This document shows, in pieces, positions 16,801-26,058 of a DNA stretch of 64,000 bases (the stretch's first letter is position 1; every line of letters starts with the position of its first letter). This stretch comes from Jeotgalibacillus sp. S-D1 (lineage in GTDB: Bacteria > Bacillota > Bacilli > Bacillales > Jeotgalibacillaceae): contig NZ_SMZR01000002.1 in NCBI RefSeq assembly GCF_004358665.1, positions 1 through 64,000 of the forward strand, in the 5' to 3' direction. The translations under genes and the position numbers were made by a program. The notes under the pieces were generated by a model, which saw nothing but the letters and a program-made list of their open reading frames with translations, did no database searches and was not told where the DNA came from.

Positions 16801-18426
16801 TTACTTTTCTTCTAATCCTTCATGAGCCGATACGACTCTTGCTTTTTCAGGTTCTCTTCCCATAATAAGGGCGAACGCTACAAGCAATACTATAACAAGC
16901 CCGAGTGCAAGCCATGTATTGTTCGTAAAACCAAGAAGGATATAGCCTGCTCCAGCAATAACTGCTCCAGTCAGAGCATATGGTACCTGGGTAATCACAT
17001 GGTCAATATGATTACTTCCCGCCCCTGTAGAAGATAAAATAGTCGTATCAGAAATCGGGGAACAATGATCTCCGAATACAGATCCAGCCAATACAGCTGC
17101 TAATGCAGGCAATAGCAGACTGATATCAGTGCTTGCTGCTATATCTCCTGCAATCGGCAGCAGAATGCCAAATGATCCCCATGATGTACCGGTTGAAAAA
17201 GCCATAATTCCGGCAACTACAAATAGTAAAACCGGCAGCCAGGCAATATTAATATTTGCAGCTGTGACAACGCCAGCAAGATATTCACCTGTCGCAAGGT
17301 CGCCGATTAATCCGACAATCATCCATGCAAATACAAGAATATAAATAGCTGGAAGCATTGATTTAATACCTTCTTTTAATGCCAGCATAAATTCTTTTCC
17401 GCCAATTTTACTTGAACGGTTAATTTGACGAATAAAAAATACAATTGAGACCGCCAGTCCGAATAAAGCACCGTATACAAGCGATTTAGCCACATCTGTA
17501 TATTCGAACATTTGCAATAGTGAAGCGGCATTTCCAGTTTCCTCACGGTAGAGCTGACTGCCTGTCCACATCATGGCTGAGACCGTCCCGACCACAAGAG
17601 CAACAATCGGCCAGATCAGGTCGCCGACAGTTCCATGGCTGCTGGTAGGAAGATCATTTTTTAACTCTCCGGGAATATCTTTTGTTTCATCGTATACTTT
17701 TCCAGTTTCAATCGCACGGTCTTCATGTTTCTTCATTTGACCAAAATCGATTCCTCTAAAAGCAACAATAAAGACAATCCCAAGTGCCGCCCATACATAT
17801 AAATTCATTGGAACCATTTGTATGAAAGCAGAAAATGCCGTGTATTCAGTAATAGCATGCGTGGATAATATTCCTCCAAGAACCGCTATAATATAAGCGC
17901 CCCAGCTTGAAACCGGCGACACGACACATACAGGTGCAGCTGTTGAATCAATCAGGTAAGCCAGTTTGGCACGGGAAATTCTGTGACGGTCAGTAAGCGG
18001 CCTTGCTACTTGTCCGACTGCCAGGCTGTTAAAGTAATCATCGATAAAAATGATGATACCAAGACAAGCTGTTAATACTTGTGCACCTGCACGTGTTTTC
18101 ACACGTTTCATTGCCCAATCTCCAAACGCCTTCGTTCCTCCTGATACATTAATAAATGCTGTGATAACACCAAGAATGATTAAGAATAGCATGATGAAAA
18201 TGTTCCACAGATTTAATTCTCCAGCAGCTCCATCTTCCCCATATGACCAGAAAACGCCGCTGAATGACAGCCACAATGTTTCCAGTGTACCGAGCGGTGA
18301 AAAGCTCACAAGAAGTAAGGCTGCTGTGACAATCCCGGCTCCTAGTGATAAAAGAACTTTCCGTGTGATTAGTACCATGATAATAGCAATAATCGGGGGT
18401 AAAAGTGATAACCATGTTCCTTCCAT
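16801..18426 (-). CDS. lysW: NhaC-family transporter, predicted lysine transporter LysW
   Basis: 541-residue polytopic protein of the NhaC Na+/H+ antiporter superfamily, with the conserved TGTSWGSFGILLPIAGDIA and VFGDHCSPISDTTILSS motifs near the C-terminal half. Without context it would be called a Na+/H+ antiporter. A lysine riboswitch with a terminator lies directly upstream, and comparative L-box studies place an NhaC-type predicted lysine transporter (LysW) in this regulon, so lysine import or exchange is the better call. AAGGAGG precedes the ATG. It is monocistronic, with its own promoter and terminator. Substrate not proven by sequence alone. Confidence 0.8.
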   Translation of the reverse strand: MEGTWLSLLPPIIAIIMVLITRKVLLSLGAGIVTAALLLVSFSPLGTLETLWLSFSGVFWSYGEDGAAGELNLWNIFIMLFLIILGVITAFINVSGGTKAFGDWAMKRVKTRAGAQVLTACLGIIIFIDDYFNSLAVGQVARPLTDRHRISRAKLAYLIDSTAAPVCVVSPVSSWGAYIIAVLGGILSTHAITEYTAFSAFIQMVPMNLYVWAALGIVFIVAFRGIDFGQMKKHEDRAIETGKVYDETKDIPGELKNDLPTSSHGTVGDLIWPIVALVVGTVSAMMWTGSQLYREETGNAASLLQMFEYTDVAKSLVYGALFGLAVSIVFFIRQINRSSKIGGKEFMLALKEGIKSMLPAIYILVFAWMIVGLIGDLATGEYLAGVVTAANINIAWLPVLLFVVAGIMAFSTGTSWGSFGILLPIAGDIAASTDISLLLPALAAVLAGSVFGDHCSPISDTTILSSTGAGSNHIDHVITQVPYALTGAVIAGAGYILLGFTNNTWLALGLVIVLLVAFALIMGREPEKARVVSAHEGLEEK

Positions 18427-18484
18427 AATGTCCTCCTTATTCTTTGATAGGGTATCGAGGGCATATCATTTTGTACAAAAACGC

Positions 18485-18520
18485 AAAAAAGGGCAATGAT
18501 AGAGGTCTCTACCATTACCC
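18485..18520 (-). terminator. riboswitch-controlled terminator of lysW
   Basis: The transcript forms a 14-bp stem (GGGTAATGGTAGAG with CTCTATCATTGCCC, two G-U pairs) followed by six U. It lies between the lysine aptamer and lysW and is the expected OFF state when lysine is bound. Confidence 0.9.
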
Positions 18521-18574
18521 ATTTATATAGTAATGTATGCTCCATCACGATCTGTAGCTCCTCATAACATAATA

Positions 18575-18742
18575 ACATCATGCTATGAGAGTGTTATCTT
18601 TGTTTAAGATAACCCCAATGATACTACCTTGACAAATAGTCATCATTTCGGCAGATGTTCCTTTCGACTGTGATCTCCGTTGTCATCCTCACACAGTGTA
18701 CTCTTAAAATCTGCTCCTCTACCCCATCGGATTATGATGTGG
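18575..18742 (-). promoter_or_regulatory. lysine riboswitch (L-box) aptamer
   Basis: Minus-strand sequence matches the lysine aptamer in order: GGGTAGAGGAGC, AAGAGTA, GAGGATGACAACGG, CGAAAGGA, CTGCCGAAAT, then GGTAGTATCATTGGGGTT and a closing hairpin GTTATCTTAAACAAAGATAAC. The P1 helix is closed by ACATCAT (near 18740) with ATGATGT (near 18577). The 3' part of P1 can join an antiterminator. It lies between a sigma-A promoter and the lysW terminator. The AGAGGAGC box differs from the usual AGAGGTGC. Confidence 0.9.
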
Positions 18743-18764
18743 TGTTTATTCTTTTTACCATCCT

Positions 18765-18793
18765 ATACTACCAGTCTTTTAGTTATTGATCAA
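18765..18793 (-). promoter_or_regulatory. sigma-A-type promoter of lysW
   Basis: TTGATC (18788-18793), 17-bp spacer, TAGTAT (18765-18770). Predicted transcription begins about 15 bases before the L-box P1 helix. It sits just after the yunB stop codon. Confidence 0.7.
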
Positions 18794-18797
18794 GTGC

Positions 18798-19556
18798 TTA
18801 TTCAGTGGAAATAGGTACCTCTAATGATGGTGCCATTCCTTCTCCGCCAACATTGTAAATTTCAGGAACCTGTCCTCTGATTAATCCCATTGCGACCGGT
18901 ATATCCTGTTCAATTGTGGTCACTTTTGTCGCAAAAGGAACGATGATTTGCACATTAACCGTTATGTGAATACTCACTTCTACAAACGCATTGTTTATCC
19001 CGAATTCACGAATATTTGATTTAACATTGGACATGACACTTCCTACCGCCTGAAAACGGACTGGAATTCTAGGTCCCAGATTTCCAAGTAAAGCATTTCC
19101 TGTTGCCTGTCCTAATGGAACCGTATAAACAATACCTTCCATATCCTCCGATTCTTCCAAGTCTATATCAAGCTCGGTTAAAGAACGAAGAACACTTAAA
19201 TCTCCCCGTTCAATCGCTCGTAAGTGTTCCTGCACAAGTTCTGTCGTTTCAACCTGAACGCGATTTATAATTTCTGTATTAAATTGGGTTGTGACCATTT
19301 CAGCTGAGTCGGTTGGTACATTTTCAATAATTTCATTTATATCCATAACATTTGCGATTTCTTTATTTACTGCTTTATTAATAACAAGTGCACCAATTTT
19401 CTTTGTCTGAAATTCAGCATAGCTGATAAGCGTTGGCTTTACCCCTGCATTAATTACCCATAATCCTAATATTGTAAAGCCAATAAATAAAATTATGGAG
19501 ATAAACCAGACATATCGTATAGGCATAGGGCTGATCGTTCGACTTTTCCATTTCAC
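18798..19556 (-). CDS. yunB: sporulation protein YunB
   Basis: 252-residue sporulation protein with one N-terminal transmembrane helix (IRYVWFISIILFIGFTILGL, about residues 14-33) and an extracytoplasmic domain containing VYTVPLGQATGNALLGNLG and IPVRFQAVGSV, typical of YunB. In Bacillus it is made in the mother cell under sigma-E and is needed for efficient sporulation; no such promoter was identified here. The GTG at 19556 is chosen because GAAGGAGGG lies nine bases upstream; the frame extends 22 residues further without signal. It ends next to the lysW promoter. Confidence 0.88.
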   Translation of the reverse strand: MKWKSRTISPMPIRYVWFISIILFIGFTILGLWVINAGVKPTLISYAEFQTKKIGALVINKAVNKEIANVMDINEIIENVPTDSAEMVTTQFNTEIINRVQVETTELVQEHLRAIERGDLSVLRSLTELDIDLEESEDMEGIVYTVPLGQATGNALLGNLGPRIPVRFQAVGSVMSNVKSNIREFGINNAFVEVSIHITVNVQIIVPFATKVTTIEQDIPVAMGLIRGQVPEIYNVGGEGMAPSLEVPISTE

Positions 19557-19647
19557 AAAAAAACGCCCTCCTTCGCTTAAGTCTATGCGAAGAAATGGAC
19601 GAGTTTCCTTTATTGTGTTCAAGTTTATTAATTTTAAGAAAAAGGAA

Positions 19648-21042
19648 TTATGAATCGCTTGTCAGTGAGGTATTATGCACTGCCTCCAGCTGGTTTAATT
19701 TCTGCTGTAAGACGTCCCGTAGAAATTCAGGCATAAAATATTTTTTATTCGCCCGCTGCATTTCAGGGAAAAAGTAGCCAAAGGTAAACATATCCACGGT
19801 GGCCACCTTATACTTTTTGCCAGCAATAATTTCCTGACCGTTGACTTTATATTGATGACCATTGCAACTGATGTTTTTGTAAATAAATGTTCCCAAAATG
19901 GTGCCTCTGAAACCGAGCCCTTTTATCACACTGGTTGGCCATTCCGCATTTTGAGATTGCCGCAGCACTTCTTTCAGCTGACTGCCCGAAAGTTCTACAA
20001 TACAAGGATTAATTGGATGAGGCAAAATGCGGTGCAGATCGAACTCTGTCACCGGACCTGCAGGCAGAGCATCCAACAATAACCCTCCTGTCAGCAGGGC
20101 ACAGTCTGCGCTGCACCAATCCATCAAAGCGTCTCCCAGCAATGAAGACAAGGGGGAATTAGATTGTAAGGGGTCATGCAATAAAGGCTTCGGCAGCGTG
20201 GCTACTACGGAAGAAAGCAGCTCTTTTCCTTTCAACTGCCAGTTCTCAATCTGCTGATGCTCATCTGCTGCAGGGGGCAGCGTGCTGGTATCAATCAGCC
20301 TGGCAGTTTTTTTGGATATTCTTTTATCAGCATGATCAAACTCGATCTTAACCTGTCCTGTATACATGCCGTATTTTCCAGCTGCAGCAAGCAGTGACTT
20401 TCCATGAAGCTGCCCATTTTCAAGGATATGATGAGTATGTCCACCCATAATCACATCAATATCTTCACATTCTTCGGCTACCCATTCATCTTCCCGAATT
20501 CCTAAATGGGATAAAAAAAGAATAATATCCACTTTTTCCTTTAACACCCGAACCTGCGCTTTTAATTCATCTTTCGCCGAGGTGACGTGCCAGTCAAGGC
20601 GTTCATAAAAAGCTGGATATTCAGCGGTAACTGCCACAATGCCTATTTTTGTCCCTTTAGCGGTCGTTTTGATATATGCAGGATATGCCCAGTGAGGACG
20701 ATTACCCTGTCCTGTAAAAAGGTTGGCGACGACAACCGGGAAATTAGCTTCATTATATAGCGAATCAAGATCCTCATGGGAGAAAGTAATGCCTTCGTTA
20801 TTTCCGATTGTCACTGCATCATAACCGACTTCATTTAGCAGCTGTACGTTTTCTTTCCCTCTTGACCCTTCTGTCAACGGATGGGAACGATCTGCATGAT
20901 CACCAATATCAAAAAGAAATACAGCCTCTCCTTTTTCTTCATGGTGTTTTTTTTGAGCAAGTAGATAATCTCGAATTCTTGGCCAGTTTTCAAAATGGCT
21001 ATGAAGATCATTGGTGTGATAAAGATAAATCGTTTCGATCAT
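19648..21042 (-). CDS. yunD: metallophosphoesterase/5'-nucleotidase family protein (YunD)
   Basis: 464-residue two-domain protein of the UshA/5'-nucleotidase family. The N-terminal metallophosphatase has YHTNDLHSHFENW (metal ligands Asp12, His14), FDIGDHAD, GNNEG and GGHTHHI motifs; the C-terminal half (from about residue 290) is the nucleotide-binding domain. It lacks a signal peptide, unlike secreted UshA, so a cytoplasmic role is likely, as for YunD. GGAGGAG precedes the ATG. It is followed on the same strand by yunB, and yunE and yunF lie upstream with short gaps, suggesting an operon yunF-yunE-yunD. Substrate unknown. Confidence 0.88.
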   Translation of the reverse strand: MIETIYLYHTNDLHSHFENWPRIRDYLLAQKKHHEEKGEAVFLFDIGDHADRSHPLTEGSRGKENVQLLNEVGYDAVTIGNNEGITFSHEDLDSLYNEANFPVVVANLFTGQGNRPHWAYPAYIKTTAKGTKIGIVAVTAEYPAFYERLDWHVTSAKDELKAQVRVLKEKVDIILFLSHLGIREDEWVAEECEDIDVIMGGHTHHILENGQLHGKSLLAAAGKYGMYTGQVKIEFDHADKRISKKTARLIDTSTLPPAADEHQQIENWQLKGKELLSSVVATLPKPLLHDPLQSNSPLSSLLGDALMDWCSADCALLTGGLLLDALPAGPVTEFDLHRILPHPINPCIVELSGSQLKEVLRQSQNAEWPTSVIKGLGFRGTILGTFIYKNISCNGHQYKVNGQEIIAGKKYKVATVDMFTFGYFFPEMQRANKKYFMPEFLRDVLQQKLNQLEAVHNTSLTSDS

Positions 21043-21068
21043 TCGGAGAAACTCCTCCTTTTCTGCAG

Positions 21069-21890
21069 TTACACAATTCCTTCTATTATTGAACGTATAC
21101 CAATTAAAATTAGTATGATGCGCAGCACTAATACCAGCCTGTCAGACTGTAAACGATTATTAATCCATGCCCCAAGTTTAGCACCAAACCATGCACCCGG
21201 CGCCAAAGCAAGCACATACAGCCAGTTGACGTTGCCCAGAAGTATATGGGAAACAGATCCGGTTAAGGAAGATAAAAAGACCATCAGCATCGACGTTCCC
21301 ACTGCTACATGAGGTGGGAACAGAAAAGCTATGATCATTAACGGCACCATTACAGAGCCTCCTCCAATTCCAAAAAGCCCTGAAGCAAACCCGACTGAAA
21401 AAGCAGCAAGAACTCCTATAACAGGCGGGAACCCATATTGAAATTGCGTTCCATGCGGATCGGTGAAATGCCGTTGATATGATGCACGTTTAAATCGCTC
21501 AATTGGTTTAATTCTATTACGAATCATGAGAATAAACGATAAAAAAATCATAAAAAATCCAAAAAACAGATGAAATGAATCAAGCGTTAATGATTTGTTT
21601 ACCCAGGAACCAACAATCGTGCCAGGGCCGCTCCCTGCAAAAAAGATTAACCCGCTTTTGATATCCACTGTTTTTCTTTTCATATATGCCAATGTGGAGG
21701 AAAGACCTGTAAAAATCATCACCACAAGCGAAATCCCTACAGCTGTTTGAGGAGTTATACCTGTGAGAAGCCCTGCTGAAGGACCAAAAAATAAGAGAGC
21801 AGGAACAACAATTACTCCTCCTCCCAGACCGATCAAAGAGCCTACGACTCCAGCTGTCAATCCAATTACTACTAAAACTGCCCATTCCAT
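21069..21890 (-). CDS. yunE: TauE/SafE-family sulfite/sulfonate exporter-like protein (YunE)
   Basis: 273-residue membrane protein with about eight hydrophobic segments and the two repeated glycine-rich motifs of TauE/SafE (DUF81) transporters: GVVGSLIGLGGGVIVVPALL near the N-terminus and FASGLFGIGGGSVMVPLMI in the second half. The family exports sulfite, sulfoacetate or other organic anions; the substrate here is unknown. The gene lies between yunF (19 bases upstream) and yunD (26 bases downstream), probably in one transcript. Confidence 0.88.
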   Translation of the reverse strand: MEWAVLVVIGLTAGVVGSLIGLGGGVIVVPALLFFGPSAGLLTGITPQTAVGISLVVMIFTGLSSTLAYMKRKTVDIKSGLIFFAGSGPGTIVGSWVNKSLTLDSFHLFFGFFMIFLSFILMIRNRIKPIERFKRASYQRHFTDPHGTQFQYGFPPVIGVLAAFSVGFASGLFGIGGGSVMVPLMIIAFLFPPHVAVGTSMLMVFLSSLTGSVSHILLGNVNWLYVLALAPGAWFGAKLGAWINNRLQSDRLVLVLRIILILIGIRSIIEGIV

Positions 21891-21909
21891 TCACTTTCAT
21901 CTCCATCTG

Positions 21910-22758
21910 TTAAAATAAATCCAGCTGCCTCGGTGCCAATTCATGATACTCAATACCCAATAGCCGGATAAATTGTTTTGCATTTTGGGCAGCATGTCCG
22001 CCAGAATTATTGTTGAACACCACGTAAACATCTTTTGACTGTTCATCGAGCTGTTTAATAATTCTGGTTAATTCGATTAATTCCTGTTCATTGTAATTAT
22101 ATAAATAGCGTACCTCGCGCCAATTTGATTCATTGCCTTTACTTGTCCATCCGTGCACATTTCGTCCATGAAAACGTACAAGCGTCGCTTCTTTATTTGA
22201 AGCGACCGGCACTATCGGGATGGAGCCTTCTCCTGCCTGCGGCTCATCACAGATGCTGTGAATACAGTTGTTGTCTTTCAAAAAAGACAGGGTCCTGTCT
22301 TTTAACTCCGGGGTGTACCATGTAAAATTGCGAAATTCCACTGCAAGCGGTAAGTCAGGTAAATGCTCTATACAGTATCTTAAATAATCAACATTTTCCT
22401 TTTGACAATCAAACCATGGCGGGAACTGAAGAAGCACCATTCCCAGTTTGCCGCTTTTAATCATTGGCTCAAGCGACGCAATAAATGCACGAAACATTCC
22501 TTCTGCTGACTCAAAAGGAATTTTGCCGCGCTGATGTCCGGTCATTCCCTGATAAGCCTTGACGATAAATTGAAAGGAATCAGGTGTTTCATTTACCCAT
22601 TTTTCCATATTTTTTTGAGGCTGAATGGCATAAAAAGAAGAATCCAGTTCAACGATCGGAAAATGACCAGCGTAGTCTTTTAGTTTGTCCCGTTTTGAGG
22701 ATTCCTCCTGATAAACATCAGGATGATCTCCCCAGCCTGTTAGCCCGATATAGATCAT
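21910..22758 (-). CDS. yunF: DUF72 family protein (YunF)
   Basis: 282-residue member of DUF72, a TIM-barrel family. The N-terminal IYIGLTGWGDHPDVY and the LELDSSFYAI, VEFRNFTWYT and VVFNNNSGGHAAQNAK motifs are typical, with the conserved Asn/Gly-rich end of the barrel. It is the same length as Bacillus YunF. The activity of the family is not established; metal-dependent roles have been suggested. First gene of the probable yunF-yunE-yunD unit. GGTGATGAG precedes the ATG. Confidence 0.88.
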   Translation of the reverse strand: MIYIGLTGWGDHPDVYQEESSKRDKLKDYAGHFPIVELDSSFYAIQPQKNMEKWVNETPDSFQFIVKAYQGMTGHQRGKIPFESAEGMFRAFIASLEPMIKSGKLGMVLLQFPPWFDCQKENVDYLRYCIEHLPDLPLAVEFRNFTWYTPELKDRTLSFLKDNNCIHSICDEPQAGEGSIPIVPVASNKEATLVRFHGRNVHGWTSKGNESNWREVRYLYNYNEQELIELTRIIKQLDEQSKDVYVVFNNNSGGHAAQNAKQFIRLLGIEYHELAPRQLDLF

Positions 22759-22875
22759 CTCATCACCCGCTATTATGTATAAGTACCTTCATTGTATCAT
22801 AATGCATTGAAAGAAAAAGCCAGTAGACAGCTTGGTTTTATCAGGCAGACAAAGAGGCAATCATGTGAGACGACA

Positions 22876-22907
22876 AAAAATACACCTTTCATAAGAAAGA
22901 TGTATTT
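22876..22907 (-). terminator. terminator of the VOC gene
   Basis: AAATACATCTTTC pairs with GAAAGGTGTATTT (minus strand, one G-U) around a 4-base loop; T run follows. Confidence 0.85.
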
Positions 22908-22935
22908 TCAGCACTTAACTATACCATTCTCAACT

Positions 22936-23307
22936 TTATCTGTGCTGATCGATAAGAATAGGATTGCCATCCGGGTCTTCAATTGTAAAACTTGCAGGAC
23001 CTTCACTTGTTTTATCTGCTTCAGTCAGCAGCTTCATGCCTTTGGCTTGCAATTTCTTCTGAAGGTCGCGAATGTCAGTAAACGAATCCAGCTCTTCAGC
23101 ACTTTGATTCCATCCGGGGTTAAAGGTCAATATATTCTTTTCGAACATTCCTTGAAACAGGCCGATTACGCAGTCCTTGTTTTTCATAATAAGCCAATGT
23201 TGATTCATATCCCCTCCCAGCACCTCAAATCCCAGGTTTTCGTAAAAAGATTTTGATTTGGAGATGTCTTTAACTGTTAAGCTTACAGAAAATGCGCCCA
23301 GGTTCAT
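22936..23307 (-). CDS. VOC/glyoxalase-bleomycin resistance family protein
   Basis: 123-residue single-unit vicinal oxygen chelate (VOC) protein with two beta-alpha-beta-beta-beta modules: [21 protein letters not shown] at the start and [17 protein letters not shown] at the end, the latter with the acidic metal-ligand region. The first-strand metal-binding His found in many glyoxalases is replaced by Ser/Val here. Members include dioxygenases, glyoxalases and drug-binding proteins; the substrate cannot be predicted. GAGGAGG precedes the ATG. It has its own terminator and begins the accessory block between yunF and suf. Confidence 0.82.
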   Translation of the reverse strand: MNLGAFSVSLTVKDISKSKSFYENLGFEVLGGDMNQHWLIMKNKDCVIGLFQGMFEKNILTFNPGWNQSAEELDSFTDIRDLQKKLQAKGMKLLTEADKTSEGPASFTIEDPDGNPILIDQHR

Positions 23308-23405
23308 ATTTCCTCCTCATAAAAAATTATTTACCTAATACTTTCAATGCGAACCCTTTAATTCCCTTCCTGACAATTTGATTAAGCGAAAATGAATGTA
23401 ATAAG

Positions 23406-23437
23406 AAAAAGCTCCTCTCAGAATATGAAAGAAGCTT
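23406..23437 (-). terminator. terminator of the TraB/GumN lipoprotein gene
   Basis: Minus strand: AAGCTTCTTTC pairs with GAGAGGAGCTT (two G-U pairs), 7-base loop, followed by TTTTTC. Confidence 0.75.
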
Positions 23438-23464
23438 CCTTTTTATTAGAAATGAATACATCTG

Positions 23465-24427
23465 TTAATGGATTCGTTCCACTTCATACCCTTTTTCTTC
23501 AAGCTCACTTGGTACACTTGGATCAATCACAACATGAGCTGAACCGATAATAACGAAGTAGGTCTGCCCATCATCCATTTGGAGGATCTCATCAAGCTTG
23601 TTCGCCATATTTACATTACGGTTATCATTCAATTGTTGTTGATACTCTACACCATAACTTCCAAGGCCTTCTGACAGCTGATCAACAAAAGCATCAGTAT
23701 CATTATGAATCCAACTATATCCTAACTGGTTCAACGAGTTATCGATATCCTCAAAGGCCTCTACAGTATGTTCTAACATTTGTACTTGTGTTTCCATACT
23801 GTTGCCACTTAAAACATCATATTGCATTTCAATGCTTTCTAATTCAACAATCTCTTTATTGTCCTCTAAAGAACGTTGAAGAAAATATAAATCAACGCCA
23901 TACTCTGGTGCTAACTCACTTTGCTCATTACTCAGTTCGCCTAACAACGTTCCTATAAACCACGGCTGAAAATCATCATAATCTTCTAACATCATATCGT
24001 TCTCTTCAAATATATCTGATAGCTTGGTATAAGACTCCTCCGATAAAACGTCTTGCAGATTCGTGTCATCCTCAAATAATGCCATATCATTAATTTCTTC
24101 TTCATTCACTTCCGCTTCAAACATATTAATTTCCGGAAGTACAACATCTGAACTCTCATAAGCTTCTTCAATTTCAGGAACAAGAGGATAAAAGTCTTCG
24201 TGACCCAAGTGAATGGTTCCCTGTACGTATATGGTTGTTTCACCATGAACAACTTTCCATAAAAATCCCCCTTCACCTTCATAGTCCAGACCCGTTCCAC
24301 TTGCTTCCTGATCGGTATCTTGCCCCGTTGATCCTTCATTTTGTTCTGGTTCATTGTTATTGTCTGAACAACCAGCTACTAAAAGCATTAGTAACAAACA
24401 AAATATGCCCATTAGTCGTTTTAGCAT
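23465..24427 (-). CDS. TraB/GumN-family lipoprotein
   Basis: 320 residues. The signal peptide ends in LVAGC with Cys20 as predicted lipidation site, followed by an acidic low-complexity linker (to about residue 50). The TraB/GumN (TIKI-like) domain follows, with WKVVHGETTIYVQGTIHLG, an E/D-rich middle and a C-terminal YFVIIGSAHVV motif. TIKI relatives are metalloproteases, and the GTIHLG and GSAH histidines would be the metal ligands; the bacterial role is unknown. AAAGGGTG precedes the ATG. It lies 93 bases downstream of an unknown membrane protein gene and is probably in the same TetR-controlled transcript. Confidence 0.83.
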   Translation of the reverse strand: MLKRLMGIFCLLLMLLVAGCSDNNNEPEQNEGSTGQDTDQEASGTGLDYEGEGGFLWKVVHGETTIYVQGTIHLGHEDFYPLVPEIEEAYESSDVVLPEINMFEAEVNEEEINDMALFEDDTNLQDVLSEESYTKLSDIFEENDMMLEDYDDFQPWFIGTLLGELSNEQSELAPEYGVDLYFLQRSLEDNKEIVELESIEMQYDVLSGNSMETQVQMLEHTVEAFEDIDNSLNQLGYSWIHNDTDAFVDQLSEGLGSYGVEYQQQLNDNRNVNMANKLDEILQMDDGQTYFVIIGSAHVVIDPSVPSELEEKGYEVERIH

Positions 24428-24520
24428 TAATCTTCACCCTTTCTTGAAATTTGACCGTTATTCATTTTTTCTGACTCCATTTATTATTCCAATTGTTCGT
24501 TTGCATTGATAAACAATGAA

Positions 24521-25189
24521 TTAATTTTCACCCCAAGTACTAGTCTCGATGTCTATTAACCAATGTTTCCGTAACATAAGGGCCCGTTCTGTACCAGCAA
24601 GAGCCGCTGCAATACCTATCGCAAAATTAGCCCAAATTGATAGGTTGATTGGAGAGTCAAATGTCCCAATATTTTCGGTAACCCATGGAATGTCAGAAAT
24701 GGTTTCTATTAATTGGCTTAACCCTAAGGCAATTGAAATTAATAAGGTTACGATAGCGATCAGTCCAATAAATACGCTAATCTTTGGAAATCGTTTATGC
24801 ACCCACCATCGAAAACCTCTAATCGAACGTTTTTCCGGATATACTGAAAAACTGTCTTCTTCATCAGTAATATAATGAATGCCGCTAATTCCGCTTGAAG
24901 TTGTCGTTACTTCAATTACGCCATGATCTGTTGGCAGCACGGCTGGAAGCTTGGAGTATGCAACATGCCTGCCCTCCCGGTATAGATCAACCCTCGGCTC
25001 TTCAGTAAAATATCTGGATTTTAGTGCATATTTTGTTGTTTTTCCATTTCTATCATTTATTATTTTTATATGAAATAATGAGTGTGTGAACATATTCCAT
25101 ATTCGGTACTTTTTTAAAAGATGACCATCGCCCTCCTTAACTTTTTTCATTTTTCTATGGCGTTTGCTTTTCAATATAGAATTGATCAT
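24521..25189 (-). CDS. unknown two-TM membrane protein
   Basis: 222 residues with no family I recognise. The first half is basic and then beta-rich (residues 40-115), resembling a cytoplasmic domain. Two hydrophobic helices follow (about 136-158, SVFIGLIAIVTLLISIALGL, and 180-203, SIWANFAIGIAAALAG), then a short tail with ERALMLRKHWLIDIETSTWGEN. GGGAGGAGA precedes the ATG at 25189. It lies between tetR and the TraB/GumN lipoprotein on the same strand, with a putative TetR operator 100 bases upstream. AT-rich compared with its neighbours. Confidence 0.65.
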   Translation of the reverse strand: MINSILKSKRHRKMKKVKEGDGHLLKKYRIWNMFTHSLFHIKIINDRNGKTTKYALKSRYFTEEPRVDLYREGRHVAYSKLPAVLPTDHGVIEVTTTSSGISGIHYITDEEDSFSVYPEKRSIRGFRWWVHKRFPKISVFIGLIAIVTLLISIALGLSQLIETISDIPWVTENIGTFDSPINLSIWANFAIGIAAALAGTERALMLRKHWLIDIETSTWGEN

Positions 25190-25290
25190 ATTTAAGGATC
25201 TCCTCCCTACATTATGTTGGTAACACGGGGCCTTAAAAGCTTCTGTATATTATTCTTAAATATAAAATTTGTTGATTGAGTATTTTTAAT

Positions 25291-25308
25291 ACTGATCAAT
25301 TAATCAGT
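25291..25308. promoter_or_regulatory. putative TetR operator upstream of the membrane protein/TraB-GumN genes
   Basis: ACTGATCAATTAATCAGT, an 18-bp near-palindrome with perfect 6-bp half-sites (ACTGAT/ATCAGT), in the gap between tetR and its downstream gene. It matches 12 of 18 positions of a site in the tetR promoter at 26059-26076. Shared sites on both sides suggest one regulator for both units. Confidence 0.55.
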
Positions 25309-25411
25309 TTTTAAGTAAAAAAAATTATATTACTTCGAAACAATGAATGTTTACTATTTACGAGTGCAAAGAAAGTATTGCACTCGTTATGCATCAACTT
25401 ATAAAGGAGAG

Positions 25412-26011
25412 CTATTTAATCATTTTTAAAACGTTCTTCTTCACCTTTTCGCTGTAATCTTCAAACCTTACATCGTTTTCATTTTGAGGTAAGGACATTG
25501 AAAGTGAAATTGCCCCTCGAATAATCATTGCTACTACTTTACTATCGAAGTCATTAAATTCTTTAGATTGTTGTCCTTTGATTAAGATCTCTTCTAACAG
25601 AACATTTAACTCTTCTTCAGGATTCATTTCTACCCTAAAATAAGGAACATTGTTTGGTGTGCGGACATTAAAAACAATTTCTAATAATGCAGTGATATTT
25701 TCGCGTTTCGTGCCCCGATAGGCTATGCCCTCTTCTATAAAAGCCATTAATTTTCCCGTATACGTTTGTTCTTTTTCAACTTTTTCCTTAATAGAGGCTT
25801 TCTCGTGTTCGGCCAAATAAAGTAAAGTATTATTCATCAAATCTTCCTTACCTGAGAAATGATATGAGATTAGTCCTGTACTCGTTTTAGCTTTACTGGC
25901 GATTTTAGAAAGGCTCGTGTTTATATAGCCATAGTCTCTTAATACCTCTATAGCAGCTTTAATAATTTGTTCTTTGCGTGCATCGGCGATTAAATATTGT
26001 TTGTTTTTCAT
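25412..26011 (-). CDS. TetR/AcrR-family transcriptional regulator
   Basis: 199 residues. The N-terminal TetR helix-turn-helix (about residues 13-60) includes the INTSLSKIASKAKTSTGLIS recognition region and the YHFSGKEDLM signature. The C-terminal ligand domain is divergent. It is transcribed from a perfect consensus promoter overlaid by an inverted repeat, so it is probably autorepressed. The downstream membrane protein and TraB/GumN genes share a related operator and are likely targets. The ligand is unknown. Its operator differs from the FadR site in this window, so it is not FadR. Confidence 0.88.
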   Translation of the reverse strand: MKNKQYLIADARKEQIIKAAIEVLRDYGYINTSLSKIASKAKTSTGLISYHFSGKEDLMNNTLLYLAEHEKASIKEKVEKEQTYTGKLMAFIEEGIAYRGTKRENITALLEIVFNVRTPNNVPYFRVEMNPEEELNVLLEEILIKGQQSKEFNDFDSKVVAMIIRGAISLSMSLPQNENDVRFEDYSEKVKKNVLKMIK

Positions 26012-26058
26012 TATTTACCTGCCTTTAAATGTTTGATTATTGATTGTTTGTTTTTTAT

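Noticed and set aside
18369-18581. 70-residue open frame in the lysW leader
   Set aside because: It is made by riboswitch aptamer and terminator sequence and overlaps the lysW start out of frame; no ribosome site.
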